Of a stretch of DNA of 64,000 nt, positions 21,081-32,488 are shown piece by piece. Every line of letters begins with the position of its first letter. Position 1 is the first letter of the stretch. Position numbers and translations under genes: made by a program. The notes under the pieces are model-generated. The model was given only the letters and a program-made list of their open reading frames with translations, was not told where the DNA came from and did no database searches. This DNA is from Symsagittifera roscoffensis (lineage: Eukaryota > Xenacoelomorpha > Acoela > Convolutidae), in assembly GCF_963678635.1 (NCBI RefSeq), contig NC_087064.1:27506189-27570188 (forward strand), read 5' to 3'.

Positions 21081-22227
21081 CCCAATTTCAGTTACATCAG
21101 ATTCATGAAAATTAGCGCTGCTTAATATTTTCAATTTTTAGTAAACAAAAACAAATTCTTGATCAAAACAACAGTTGTTTTCCCTGTGGTTTAACAATAA
21201 TTGACCATTCAGCTAATTTTGTGCTCCAAGACAGCTCTGAAATAAATTGATTTGTTTTCGGTTGTTGTAATCGCCACATATTACCTCAGGAGGAAGTCCA
21301 TCTGCTGTCCGGTATGATTCTTTTTGACCCAAAAACGTCATCTTATACCAAGAAAAAATTTTGGAAAAATGTAAAAAAGTTTTGTAGGGAAGTTTTTCTC
21401 CGTTGATTTTGATTACGATTTATTAATAACGCGGAAAAACTAACTCAATTTGGACAATTTTTGGTAATTTACGTTATTTTTGGTGTCAAGTGTTTGTCAG
21501 ATCTCATCCTTAGAAAGATTTTTGAAAACCAACGTTTTTCTGCGGAATAATCGTGCCAAATATAATTGTTCCGTCAAACTAACCATTTATTGAACTGATG
21601 AACATCCACAGTAAATTATTCACCTCAGTTTTTTGTTTAGAAATAAAGAATCAAGTTTTTTTTTTTTTTGAAGAAAAAAATATGAAACAGGCAAACTGAA
21701 AGTCACTTTATTATATAACTGTAAGAGAGAATAAAAGCTGGAAATACTCAAAGAACTGAAAACTGAGCTTCAATCCACAATTACAATAGTGATGATATGA
21801 AATTGATCAGTTTTTTTTATTTCAGTCCAATAACTTAATTTGCGCGCTGATATGAGAACACTTATAATTGTATTGATGTTTCTGAAGCGGGCAGCTTATG
21901 GCGTTAAGCTCCATTTTGATCTAATATGGATCCATGTTCGAGGGTTTTCTAAGCGATCCAGCGAAGTTCATAAAAATATCCGGTCTTTAAAGTTACACTA
22001 CGAAAAAAGAAAAAAGTTTTTTTTTCTGTGTAATTTGGAGACTCGCACAAATCTGATTTTCACCAAATGTCGTTATCAAATCTTGCAGAGACAGCTTAAA
22101 ACACTTTAAAACTTCTAAGCCGTGAAGCAGTACGTGCTTAAAATGCCCATAGCGAGAACTGTTTGAAAGACGGAAAAATGAATAAAGTGAAGCGAACTGA
22201 TGAATTTTTAAATCACGAGACTACACG

Positions 22228-23333
22228 CACCGAAGTTCTATCGATAACAATCGATTATATTGAATTTTCGTGGTCTGTCTCAATAAGTTTCGATCATAAT
22301 CGGTTATAATCGGTTAAAAATGGATTATACAGAAACTATTTTTATAATCAATAAAGTCCGAATATAATCGATTATAATCGATTAATTTTGAAAAAAATGA
22401 AACTTGTTTTCAAGGCAAAATGATCCATTTTTATTCAATTGTAATCGATTATAATGGATTTTTTCGAGGGGTTATTCATGAAATTTACAATTTTTTTTAA
22501 AATTATTTCATTTTCTGTTTAGTGCAGTTGCTACGTATTACGTTTCATAAAATGTTACATTTCAGAATGAAATGTAAAAATTTTTTTGTCTCTACTTTTT
22601 TATTTCATCGCAGTTTAACTAATACGTCATTTCACTGTTTTTTTTAACCACAACCCCCTCTCCCAGTTTACCGCCCCCACCCTCCAGTTTACCGTTCCCA
22701 TCCCCCAAATTACCCCCCCCCCACCCAAGTTAAGCCCCCAGCTTACTACCCCCACCAGTTTATTACCCCCCTCTTACTCCCCCTCCCACCATTTACCCTC
22801 CCCCAGTTTACCAGTTTACCCAACACCCCCCCCCCCCCATTTATTTATCCCCCCACCCCGATTTTCTTACCCAAACCCCCCCCCCCCCGCTTTGCCCCTG
22901 CTACTCCCCCCTCCCAGCTTCTCACCCCTACCCCTTTAGCTGACGGGGGAAGCTTGAGGGGGCGAGGGGATGACGTTGAGACATGCCATTTAGTAAAATA
23001 CATGGCATAAATTCTTTTGCAAAAATAATGGAATTTAGTTCTGAAAATGAAATGGATTATAATCAATTATAATGGATTATAATTGATTTTTATTTCAAAA
23101 TAATCGATAATAATGGATTATCTTGGCAAAAATATTCGATTTCAGTGATAAAAATAATGGAGTATAATCGATTATAATGAATTATAACGGATTTTTATTG
23201 TTCGAAAAAAAAATCGATTTTAATGACCACATAATCGATTGCGTGGTCTAAATTTGCCACAATAACGGATTATAATGGCAAAATTTTAGACAAAATTTTT
23301 CCATTATAATCGATTATTATCCATGGAACTCCG
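22228..23333. mobile_element. MITE-like element with ~33-bp terminal inverted repeats and ATAATCGATT core repeats
   Basis: The left end CGCACCGAAGTTCTATCGAT and the right end (read inverted) CGCACCGGAGTTCCATGGAT continue into matching ATAAYAATCGATTATA. Inside, arrays of ATAATCGATTATAATCGATT flank a C-rich centre (22650-22940). No coding capacity was seen and no clear target duplication was found. A second, partial copy sharing the right end is at about 58900-59460. Confidence 0.7.
22650..22940. repeat. C-rich tract built on CCCCCACCAGTTTACC-like units
   Basis: Irregular ~18-20-bp units alternate runs of 4-14 Cs with AGTTTACC. The minus strand is therefore G-rich with many runs of four or more Gs, a strong G-quadruplex candidate. 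A related tract occurs at 58950-59030. Confidence 0.75.
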
Positions 23334-23334
23334 G

Positions 23335-23830
23335 TGCGGGAACTCACTGTAAATTACGCTGGCAGTACTTCAAATGACAAAAATTAAAACACGCCATTTC
23401 AATTGATATTGTTTCACATCTTTAAAAACTGAGTAGCATGAGAAGCGCAAACAAACTATTCGGAGAAGATCGAATTAACAGCGCGTTTGTATACAAAGTT
23501 GATGACACCCATTGTGTTTCAAAAAAATTCTTGCTAAAAACTTTCAGTCACTTTTTGTTATTTTTTTCTCGCCAAGTTCATTTAATATTTGATGATTTTT
23601 TTTCAAAGACTGTTTTAGAAGAAACTTGTTGGGCAAGTTGTATTTCATCAATTAAATTTTTTTTTGGAATAGCTCTTCATTATTGGTATCAAAAAACACT
23701 TTGTTCTTCTATTTTGGACGATGTTCAACTAAATACGTTGAGCTGTTGTTCATTTCAAAAGATAATTTAGCGTACTAATGGCCTGAAGGTTCCTCTATTT
23801 AAATAACAGGAGGACTTTCATTTGAAATCT
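23335..23830. other. No supported gene
   Basis: A 110-codon plus-strand frame (23438-23770) is Phe/Ser/Cys-rich with no recognisable domain. No splice context supports it. Confidence 0.35.
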
Positions 23831-23832
23831 TT

Positions 23833-24335
23833 CTAACTTGGTTTGGAAATCGGATACTTAGTGTTTGGTAAGAACAGTATCTCCACTTCTGCGGAGTTTC
23901 CGTTTCTGTAAGAAATTTTCAGTTTTGGGTGTTTATTCGTAGACCACATCAAGTCACAAAATGGTTTTAAAGCCACATTTAAATCATAAAAACTCGTTTG
24001 TTTCTTTTTTAGAAATTCAAGTGCTATTAGGTTGTTTACTTTTTTGGCCGAAAAGCATATTTTCTCAGCACTTGGGGAAAACATTTTGTGGTTGAGTTGT
24101 TAGACTGGGTTGTCTTATTATTTTTTAAAGCCTTAATTATTGTATTTTCTATATAAGTTACCATTTGTTCTTTTTTAATGGCGAGAAAGGGCGGACAATT
24201 TTCTACTAAAAGAAGAGCGTTGGTCATCAGTATGGGTCGTTTGGCTTGAAAAAATTTAAAGGCGTTGTTCTCGGCTTCTGTCAAACCATTTTTACCGAAA
24301 GCCTCAAATGTTTTTGTAATTTTTTCTTGTCCCAT
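23833..24335 (-). pseudogene. Unidentified minus-strand reading frame with one frameshift
   Basis: Two overlapping minus-strand frames, 24335-24036 (starting MGQEKITKTFEAFGKNG) and 24084-23833, would make one protein of about 165 residues if a single frameshift near 24060 is assumed. The composition is protein-like: balanced, with Lys-rich and aromatic segments. I do not recognise the family. It could be a fragment of a transposon protein or a degraded gene. Confidence 0.25.
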
Positions 24336-24839
24336 TTAATAATCTATCCAATTTTTTATTAATTTACGCTTTTTTCGCTATATGTCTATTTTATTATAAA
24401 CCGTAATCAACGTGGTTTACTATAATTTTTTTAAAAAAAAATTGGAAAAAATACAGTAAAAAAGTTAAAACAACGAATTTATTTGTGTTTGACAACAATC
24501 TGTAAAAAAAAAAAAAACCAAGTACCAAATTACTCATGTTGATATTATCTTCTTGCAATTTTGTTGGGGCAGTTTATCAAGTTGATAGAGACTTGCTCTG
24601 GAAAATTAGACGACTCTGTTTTTCACTTTCTTTGAAGCCGTCCTCTGGTAGTTCATGCTTGTTCGGATCGGCACACCTTTTGTTTTAGAATTAATTTTTA
24701 ATTTGATATTCGCGATGTGAACATGGAAAAACTTAGCGTTAAGTGTTACGTTTCGACTGAATAGAATAGAAACAAATTGAGGCAACTGAATTTCAGGTCG
24801 AGTAATTTGTCAGCTTAGAGCTCTGACAAATCCCTGCAC

Positions 24840-26900
24840 CTTGTTTTTATCATGAAGTGCCTGAATTTTTTATCTTCGTTTTATCAAGAACTTTTTGTAG
24901 CATCTACTGAGTTAGGACCGAAGTGTATAACTCATAGAGTAATTTCGGATAGGGTACATCGTCTGCTCGTCACGCTATCTTATTTTCGGCCGGATAGATT
25001 CGTGCAACTTCTTAGTCTAATACCAATCCTAATCTTACTCTTATACTATCTAGTCTCAGGTTGTTTAACTAGTCTCTGCTAGGCTCAATAGATCTAGGGT
25101 ATACTGGTTTATTGCGGTTGCTGAAGTCTTCTTGGAGAGTCAACTAATTTCTAAGTTAAATTCAAATCTCTCTGGTGCTGAAATTACAAGTAATTTCAGC
25201 ACTTACAAATAAGTGGATTGTTAGTTAGATGGATCATGATTGGTTAATATCAAATACTTTACATTGGTAAAATATCTAATTTATCCAATCATAAAATGTA
25301 GTTTAGATCAGGTTCCACCCATCCGGGTTTTACAGAGTTTTTTAGAATAGTTTTTCTGCAATTCGAAGGATGGATGATGGACGTTGGTTTCTGGCGAACA
25401 TCATATTTCTTCTGGGTTCTCTTGTTAGAGAAGTTCCAGGTTCGATCGTTGTGCCATCTCATGACAACGACTGGGTCTTTGCAACAAACTCAAATCTGAT
25501 TTCAGAATGGTTGGCTATGTCAGGTTTTTCTGTTTCATTGATGAGAACTTCTTTGTGTTTTGATCTTGTCTAGGAATGGCGTGGAGATTGTGCGTGGAGG
25601 GGATGCCTGGTTACTCGGATCTGTACGTATACTTGAACATCGAGGTGGTCATTGGTCTAGTTCAATGAAGTCCTTTTCTGCGAAGTCAAGTCGTACTCTA
25701 AATCCTTTGAGTTGTGATTGTGAGCGGCATATTGATTGTAGTTGGCCATTCTTTCTCGAGTGTAGTGGGGTCGTTTTGTCTTTGGATGTTCGTCCTTGGT
25801 GTTGTATTCTGATCTATGTATTGCATAATGTAATTTACATTTTATAAAACTTTTATTAGTTTTTTCAATATTTTTTAATTATGATTTTAGTTAGTTGTTT
25901 TCACAAAAACTTTTTGTTTTAGTTCAGTTATTTTGAAGAGTTACTCACCCTTGAGTAGCTCTTATTAAAAATAGGAGTGTGGTCACAAAGCGTGGATGTA
26001 GCACGGTGGGTTAGGCCGGCTATAGAGCATGCTCAGGACGTCCTCTTCTGGTGGGTTAGGCCAGGAGTGGGAGTATGATTGCATGCGGTTTTTGTGAGAG
26101 GTCCTGTTATGTGACAACGTTTTATGTTGGGTTTGTTGTGGTTTTTCTTATGTTTTGTTGGTTGTGTCCTTTTTTCAAAAATCAAATTGTTTGTGGTATG
26201 GGTTTGTCTTTCGACTTTTTTGGGTTTGTCTTTCGACTTTATAATAGTCTTCAAAAGAATAAATTATCCAGTTTTAAACTGGGTTAATCCGGTTTGGGTA
26301 CCGTTGGTTTCCTTTTCTTAGTCATGCTGTTATGCTATGTGTTGTGGTGTTTAGTAAGCTGCATTGGTTAGTTTTGTTTAGTATATAATTCCTTTCCAAC
26401 CGGGTTAAAGGAAAGTTTGAAACTTGTTATCGTGTGTTAGAGTTGTTGAGTGTGAAAGCTTGAAACTGAAATTCATTATTTTAAACAATTCTTCGTGGGC
26501 GAGCTGTGCGAGTGTGGATAGAATCTTTGTGCGAATGAATTGAAATATCAAAAGGTTAGTACTGCATTTGATTCTTATTAATTTACTACATAGAATTTCA
26601 ATTTTACTGCTAGTTGTTGGGGAAAATTAAGTTACAAATTTTCATCATTAGTAGATTTACTGCATTTGGGAAAAAATTTATAAATTAATTTACTGCATTG
26701 GTATTAAATTTATTTAATTATTTGGTGCAAAAAATTAATAGAGTTTTAAACAGTTTTTGAAGAAGTTTGCTATTTTTTATTTTTCTTTTGTGAATTTTTC
26801 AGATGATCGTTGGATGAAGGCTAAAATGCTAAATAAGACGTGGATAAAGAATGGTGAGTTTCTAATATTTTAATTAGTTAGTTATATCTATAATTCATAC
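24840..26900 (-). other. Strand-asymmetric block, probably part of an unidentified element
   Basis: The plus strand is G/T-rich and the minus strand A/C-rich from about 24840 to 27530. The skew is continuous with the open minus-strand frame at 26908-27532, suggesting one element read on the minus strand. Minus-strand frames here are broken; 26254-26033 encodes a Lys/Thr/Asn/His-rich stretch. A 13-bp-arm hairpin lies at 25175-25202. No LTR or terminal repeat was identified. Confidence 0.3.
25175..25202. repeat. Perfect hairpin, 13-bp arms
   Basis: GTGCTGAAATTAC and its exact complement are separated by AA. It is a strong cruciform candidate of unknown role. Confidence 0.85.
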
Positions 26901-26907
26901 TTACCTG

Positions 26908-27532
26908 TTAGTCGTCGGGGAAGAAACCGTGGGGGAAGATGTCGTGGATGAGATCGGAAGTTGTCAGTAGTTTAGCTAAGATGCGGATGATATTTTTTGT
27001 TTGAAGCAGTGGCCAAAGCAATTGAAGTGCTTTAATGGTGGTTAGTTCTTCAGTGCCAACTGCAAACTCATAAGGTGTGTTTTGGATTAGATTATATAAT
27101 TTGTGACTGAATTTAGTGTTGTGGATGAATTCTAAAATGGGGATTTCTATAGGTTGAACAAATTCGTGTGGGATAAGGAAGGGTCGGGATTCTTCTGCAT
27201 TGAAGGTCTTGGTGATTGGACAAAAAATATACATTTGGGTTATGGGATCATAATTTCGAAGAATACCATGAAGGTTAGTATCTTTAATGCAATATGTGAA
27301 GTTAAGAAAGAATGGTGAGGTGTATTTGGAATTGATGAATTGAAAACGATGGTGTGGTTGTCTGGAGGGAGTGTGTAGATCGAAGTGATTTTGGATGAAA
27401 CGATAATATGTATATGTGTGTGTTTGTTTAGTGCGCAACATAATATCGTGTGAGCAGTGCAAATCTCTTTCATGTGGTGCAAGGAAATGAAAGGTTAGTG
27501 AAAATGTTTGGAAGCGTTCTTTAAAACTTTCG
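26908..27532 (-). CDS. Unidentified protein, N-terminal part lost in the assembly gap
   Basis: About 208 codons read without a stop on the minus strand from the gap edge to a TAA at 26908, ending in PHGFFPDD. The product is rich in His, Phe, Thr and Ile (for example APHERDLHCSHDIML and HEFVQPIEIPILEFIHNTK). It is the longest open frame in the window that is not a repeat or antisense shadow. Sequence beyond the gap (27733-27807) is also open in the frame predicted for a gap of exactly 200 bp, but the true gap size is unknown. I do not recognise a family. A retroelement protein is plausible because of the A/C-rich sense strand. Confidence 0.4.
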
Positions 27533-27732
27533 NNNNNNNNNNNNNNNNNNNNNNNNNNNNNNNNNNNNNNNNNNNNNNNNNNNNNNNNNNNNNNNNNNNN
27601 NNNNNNNNNNNNNNNNNNNNNNNNNNNNNNNNNNNNNNNNNNNNNNNNNNNNNNNNNNNNNNNNNNNNNNNNNNNNNNNNNNNNNNNNNNNNNNNNNNNN
27701 NNNNNNNNNNNNNNNNNNNNNNNNNNNNNNNN
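27533..27732. other. Assembly gap (200 N)
   Basis: Exactly 200 Ns, the form often used for a gap of unknown size. It interrupts the minus-strand reading frame at 26908. Confidence 0.99.
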
Positions 27733-27809
27733 TCTCACGTGATATTGAAGCTGCAAAAAGTTGACTATAATTGAGCGAGATCTAATGCTCACTATAAAGT
27801 CATTCAACC

Positions 27810-29420
27810 TATCGCCACAATTTTGAAATGGGAGCTATCAGTTAATGTTTCGGTCATTTTAAATAGCAAAGTTTGTCTGACCAGGATGTTACTAAATATC
27901 AAAATTTTCTCAAAAGATCTTGTTCATGTTTCTAGATGAATTTTCAATCCCTTGATTGTACATATCGTTAAAAAACCATAACAGTATTAAGAATTTGTTT
28001 AGCACTTCAATCTTCAATGAATGAAGGAAATAATTAATTAATTATTCAACATTCCCAATTGCCTTAGTGCTAAATGATCTATTCAACTTTCATTTTTTAA
28101 ATCCCATAAAAAAGTAAGATAGCTGGGTCCCTAAAAATAAGATGGGTCCTGGAGAAAAATGTTTACGCCTTAAAATTTTACAAAACGTGGTTTGCATTTG
28201 TTTACTTGTGTTTTTGAGATTTTCAATGAAAATTCAGGATCCGTTTTTCATAATTGCGTTTTCCTGGGACCCAACTATCATAAAAATAACTCGATGGAAA
28301 GTATGATTGAAATACAGGAGTCTTTGAATACAAGGAATTTCAATCTAACCATCTCTGATCTTTCTTAAAGTTTCACTTCACTCCACCCACCATAGTGTGA
28401 TAAAAAAAATCTTATTTATATTTCTACTATCTATTTCGGAGAGTGATGTGAACTGTTTAACGAGAAGACTTTGGCATCGTACTTATGATCTCTGGCAGCT
28501 ATAAAGTGCTCAAAAACAAGGATTTTTGGCGCTAAAAATTGTTATTTCACTGGCAAATTTACGAGAAAAGCTTTTCTTTTTGCCCATAATCTATCACCAT
28601 TCTGTCCCAATTTCAATAAAAAATTCTAGTTCTATAGTTTCGAAACTTTCTATGAAATAAAATTTCAACTGTATTGTAAACGGATTCTTTGTTGAATTAA
28701 TATAAAATTAGGATTTCTTTAGAGTAATAGTTTGAAAATTAGAATTAACATAATTCATGCTGAAAGTTATATATAATTTTGACTAAAACCATTTTCAATT
28801 GATTGGTTGGTCAGTAAATCGAATGCAAGCATAATTCTAAAAAATCTGCTGTGAGTAGTTACGTAATATTAATTATTTTTTTGATTATTATTGTCAGGTC
28901 GATTTACTGAACGCTACCTTTTTATCAGTTTTATCGAATATATGAAAATTTAGTTGAATATTAATCGGATTTATTCTTGAAGTAAAAAATTATTTTAACC
29001 AGAACTCTTCATGAACTTAAATTCTATAGAAATTCGAGAAAATTTCTTTACAGAAATTGAAGCAATTAGCAAGTAGATATGACGTGGGTTTCTGTCCCGG
29101 ACCGACTTTTGCGACTAATGTCGCAATCTAACTGGGTTGCAAAATGGCAATCGAGCGACTGCAAATCCGCATTTCCAGCAATCGTGCACAGCTAAAATTG
29201 GCCAGGCGAAATCGCAAAACGAGTCGCGCCAAGTGAAACAATAAGTCGTGCGAAGCCCGACGTAGCAAAAAAGAAATCAATGAGCGGAGTTGACCTGGCA
29301 GAGAAAATAAGCTTTTTGACTTGTAAAAAATTGATAAACTCGTCTTAAAATTACACTTGGCTATTTAGTATTTTATCTTTTGTGCGTAAGCAAACTTTAG
29401 TTCTAAATAGCACTGAACTA
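27810..29420. other. AT-rich DNA with no recognised feature
   Basis: No exon-like or repeat structure was supported on either strand. Confidence 0.4.
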
Positions 29421-29431
29421 ATGTTTGTATT

Positions 29432-29865
29432 CAGGGGCGGATCTAGGATTTTCTCGAGGGGGGGGGGCGGATTTTCAAAAAAATTTCGAAAATTTTGACG
29501 ACCTTTTTTTTTTTTTAGGTCGATCAGATTGATTTTCCGAGCTTTCCCAAAGCAGTAAAAAGACCCTGTTGTGGTCAAATTTTCTGCGCCGCAGGCAATT
29601 TTTTGAAAAAACAGGTCAAAAAAGCCGTTTTTGGGCACTTTTTGGAAAATTTTGACAAAAAAACGCGTTTTTTTGGCGCGCGCTCCCCCTCAAAATTAGT
29701 ATATATTGGCGCCAAAGGCGCCTTTAGAAAAAATTTAGGGTCGGTTGGCCAAAAATGGATTTCTTAAAAAGTATCAAAGGGGGACCCTTTGGGTTGGCAG
29801 GGGTTCGAATCCCTGAGGGGGGGGGGGGGCGTCCGCCCCCCCGCCCCCCCCTAAATCCGCCCCTG
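29432..29865 (-). mobile_element. Complete hAT-type MITE, 434 bp, with 8-bp target duplication
   Basis: The ends are CAGGGGCGGATCTAGG and CCTAAATCCGCCCCTG, with identical flanking octamers TTTGTATT at 29424-29431 and 29866-29873. It is oriented opposite to the copy at 10213 and shares its internal blocks: GGCGCCAATATATACTAATTTTGAGG, AAAGGGTCCC and CAGGGATTCGAACCCCTG, all read on the minus strand. Long G and C tracts lie just inside both ends. The frames inside have no coding meaning. Confidence 0.93.
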
Positions 29866-30059
29866 TTTGTATTATCAGTGTAACTTCCCGTAAGAAAATT
29901 TGTAGTTAAATTCAAATCTGGACGTCGAAAAAACATACAAATTTCATATTTGAATCAGTCCTGTGGCATGTCTCTTTTTTCCCTGTACATTTCTGAACCA
30001 GGCATGTACCAGACATGGTATTTATGGGAAAAGTCAGATTTTGAGTCAAAAATGATCAG

Positions 30060-30305
30060 ACTTGAAGTACAACCGATCACACCTGAAGCAGACATGATCA
30101 TATCTGACTTTACTTGATCATACCTGGACCATACATATTCATATCTGAAATTACTTGATGAGACCTGAAGCAGACATGATCATACCTGACTTTACTTGAT
30201 CATACCTGGACCATACATCTTCATGTCTGAAATTACTTGGTGGGACCTGAAGCAGACATGATCATACCTGGACCAGAGATGATCATGCATGAAGTTACAG
30301 GTAAT
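30060..30305 (+). repeat. 83-bp tandem repeat with TGATCAT(A)CCTG subunits
   Basis: GAAGCAGACATGATCAT recurs at 30084, 30167 and 30249, giving a period of about 83 bp over nearly three units. Inside each, ~20-bp subunits repeat ACTTGATCATACCTG or CATGATCATACCTG, centred on the palindrome TGATCA. Confidence 0.8.
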
Positions 30306-30744
30306 TTTATGAAGAGGATAGGAAACTGAAAAAGAGCCAATCTTTCCTGAGTAATCCGCAAATAAATATGCTCTTGTATAGATGATTTCACACTGGGTTA
30401 AAAATATAAAACTTGAAGATAAAACCTGGAAAAACCCAATTAAGAAAAACTGTAACTTTCCCGGAGGGTGCTATTGCAAGGGATCACGTGAACCAGTTCA
30501 ATATTCAAACCATTCACATTGTGAAGCGTATCATCACCAGTGCTTCAAGAAAGAAGAGAAATTGCACGTGATGAAAATTGTTTTTTGAATGTAAAGAGAT
30601 TGAAACGAAGGAAACTAAGTCGAAAATACTTCGTTCAGATAAGAACAGATTTTTAAAATAAGTTGAAGTAATCATCTTATTGCCACAAGTAGGCTTGGCT
30701 GTTTTCAAAACTTAAATTACCTAATATGCCAAAAAGACGTCATG

Positions 30745-30845
30745 TCTGAACAGGCAGAGTCATGCCTGACCAGGTAGAGTCAAGTCTGACTAGGCACAGT
30801 CATGTCTGCCAGTTATAGTGATGTCTGAATCAGGTATAGTCTGCT
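30745..30845 (+). repeat. ~22-bp minisatellite
   Basis: About five degenerate units of the type CAGGTAGAGTCATGTCTGAC occur, for example GAACAGGCAGAGTCATGCCTGACC and CTAGGCACAGTCATGTCTG. It shares the CATG-TCTGA theme with the 83-bp repeat 450 bp upstream. Confidence 0.75.
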
Positions 30846-32488
30846 AACGATTACAGATGTGATCATTAGTGAAACAGATATACTCAGAGCTGTAAAATTG
30901 CTAGTGTCTGAAAATTTTATGATCAGACGCGAAGGATCAGACGCAAAAATTACAAGGTTTCAGACTTACAAGATTAGGCGACCCGATGCTTAAAACGGAG
31001 TGAGAAGGCAGATGTCGGGGCTGATTTTTTTCAAACGGTTAAACTGAGGCTTACTGTGAAGTTCTGACAGAGAGAAACATTGAAAGGTTTAAAAAATGTG
31101 ATAGACAACTGATCATGTAGAAAACTGCGAGATTAGAAGTAAGTCAGTACTACTTGGAAAAATACGACTGATCAAATAGACATGTGCAAAACTAGACTAA
31201 CGGCAACAGTACATGTAAAAATAGAAAACTCTGACAAAAGAAGCTGGACAACACAACTTGAACTTGAAGTCAGCAGAGACAAGACATTAAAGGAAATCAT
31301 CAACCAAAACGAGTTGGAATAAAAAAACTGGAGTCAAAAGCTGCATGAAGGGGCAATGAGTGAACGCATTGCTAAAGAAACAAAAAGCTGGACGTAAACA
31401 GCAAAAAAACAAGCTGAAACAAGCTGATAATTTTCAGATAGCGTTTGTACAAAATTCTTGTGTATACTCACTTTTCGTGGAGAGATAAATTAGTTTGTAC
31501 GTGGTTGCTAGAAACTGACAAAAAATTATTTTAAGGAGAACATTGCATCGAAGTTGAAAAAATGATACTCAGGAAAAGACTGACTCCTAAAGCGATAAGA
31601 TAACGTAGCAAGTTTGAAATCTGATGAGGAATCTAGTTGTACTAATTTGCTCATGTTTTATCCGGTACGCAGACTGTTAGTTTCTGAATCAGTTTCAGGT
31701 AATCAAAAATACTCACTTAGTTAAAAATGAAGTCGATATGTTAGTGATTTTGTACTGTTTAAGTATGGAAGAACGGGGATAGCCTTTTAACACAAGGTGT
31801 ACATAGGTTTTATGAGTTTGAGGAAAAATTAATCTTGTGTACTTCTAGTCTCAAAAACAAAAAAAAATGTAATCATAAAAAGATCAAATATGATGGGGAA
31901 GATTTTTCTGAAAAAGAATAAAACTTTGTTGCTTTATAGTGTTGTTTGAGGCACAAAATGTATACTCGAAATTAAATGAGTCAAAAGGTTTTAATGTTTT
32001 TATGCAACAGTTAAGATAGAATACAACCAGTGATCCAAAACAGACTGCAATCGTCAAAGAAAAAAGTTATTGGAAAAAAACGATTGCATTAGTCTCTGAA
32101 CTTTTGAAGGCTCTAGGTAACAAATCAGCCTCATTTTTGAAAACTTTGCATCGGCAAGATTAATAAGATAGGGATGTTTTACGCAAACTTTAAAGAGTTT
32201 TAAAAGGTCTAGTTTGAAAAACTAATAACCAAAAAATTCAACCGCGAAAGGGAATTGCAGTTAAATAGTGATAGAGCAAAATAACACAAAAGTGAATGAA
32301 TATTTTGGTAACTAAACTTTGTTTAAATTTCATTACAACAGACTTTCACAAGCATATGAGAACATCTTTTTCTCTGGCAAAATATAAGAGAATTAACATA
32401 TTTTAAGATTAGTTGAAAATTTTTTTAGTGAACTTTGAGAGACGAGAGTGAAGAGAGACAGATAGGTGAGAAACAGAGTTTGTTTTAA

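Noticed and set aside
22845-23066. Glycine-rich minus-strand frame
   Set aside because: Translation of the C-rich tract and adjacent sequence; low complexity only.
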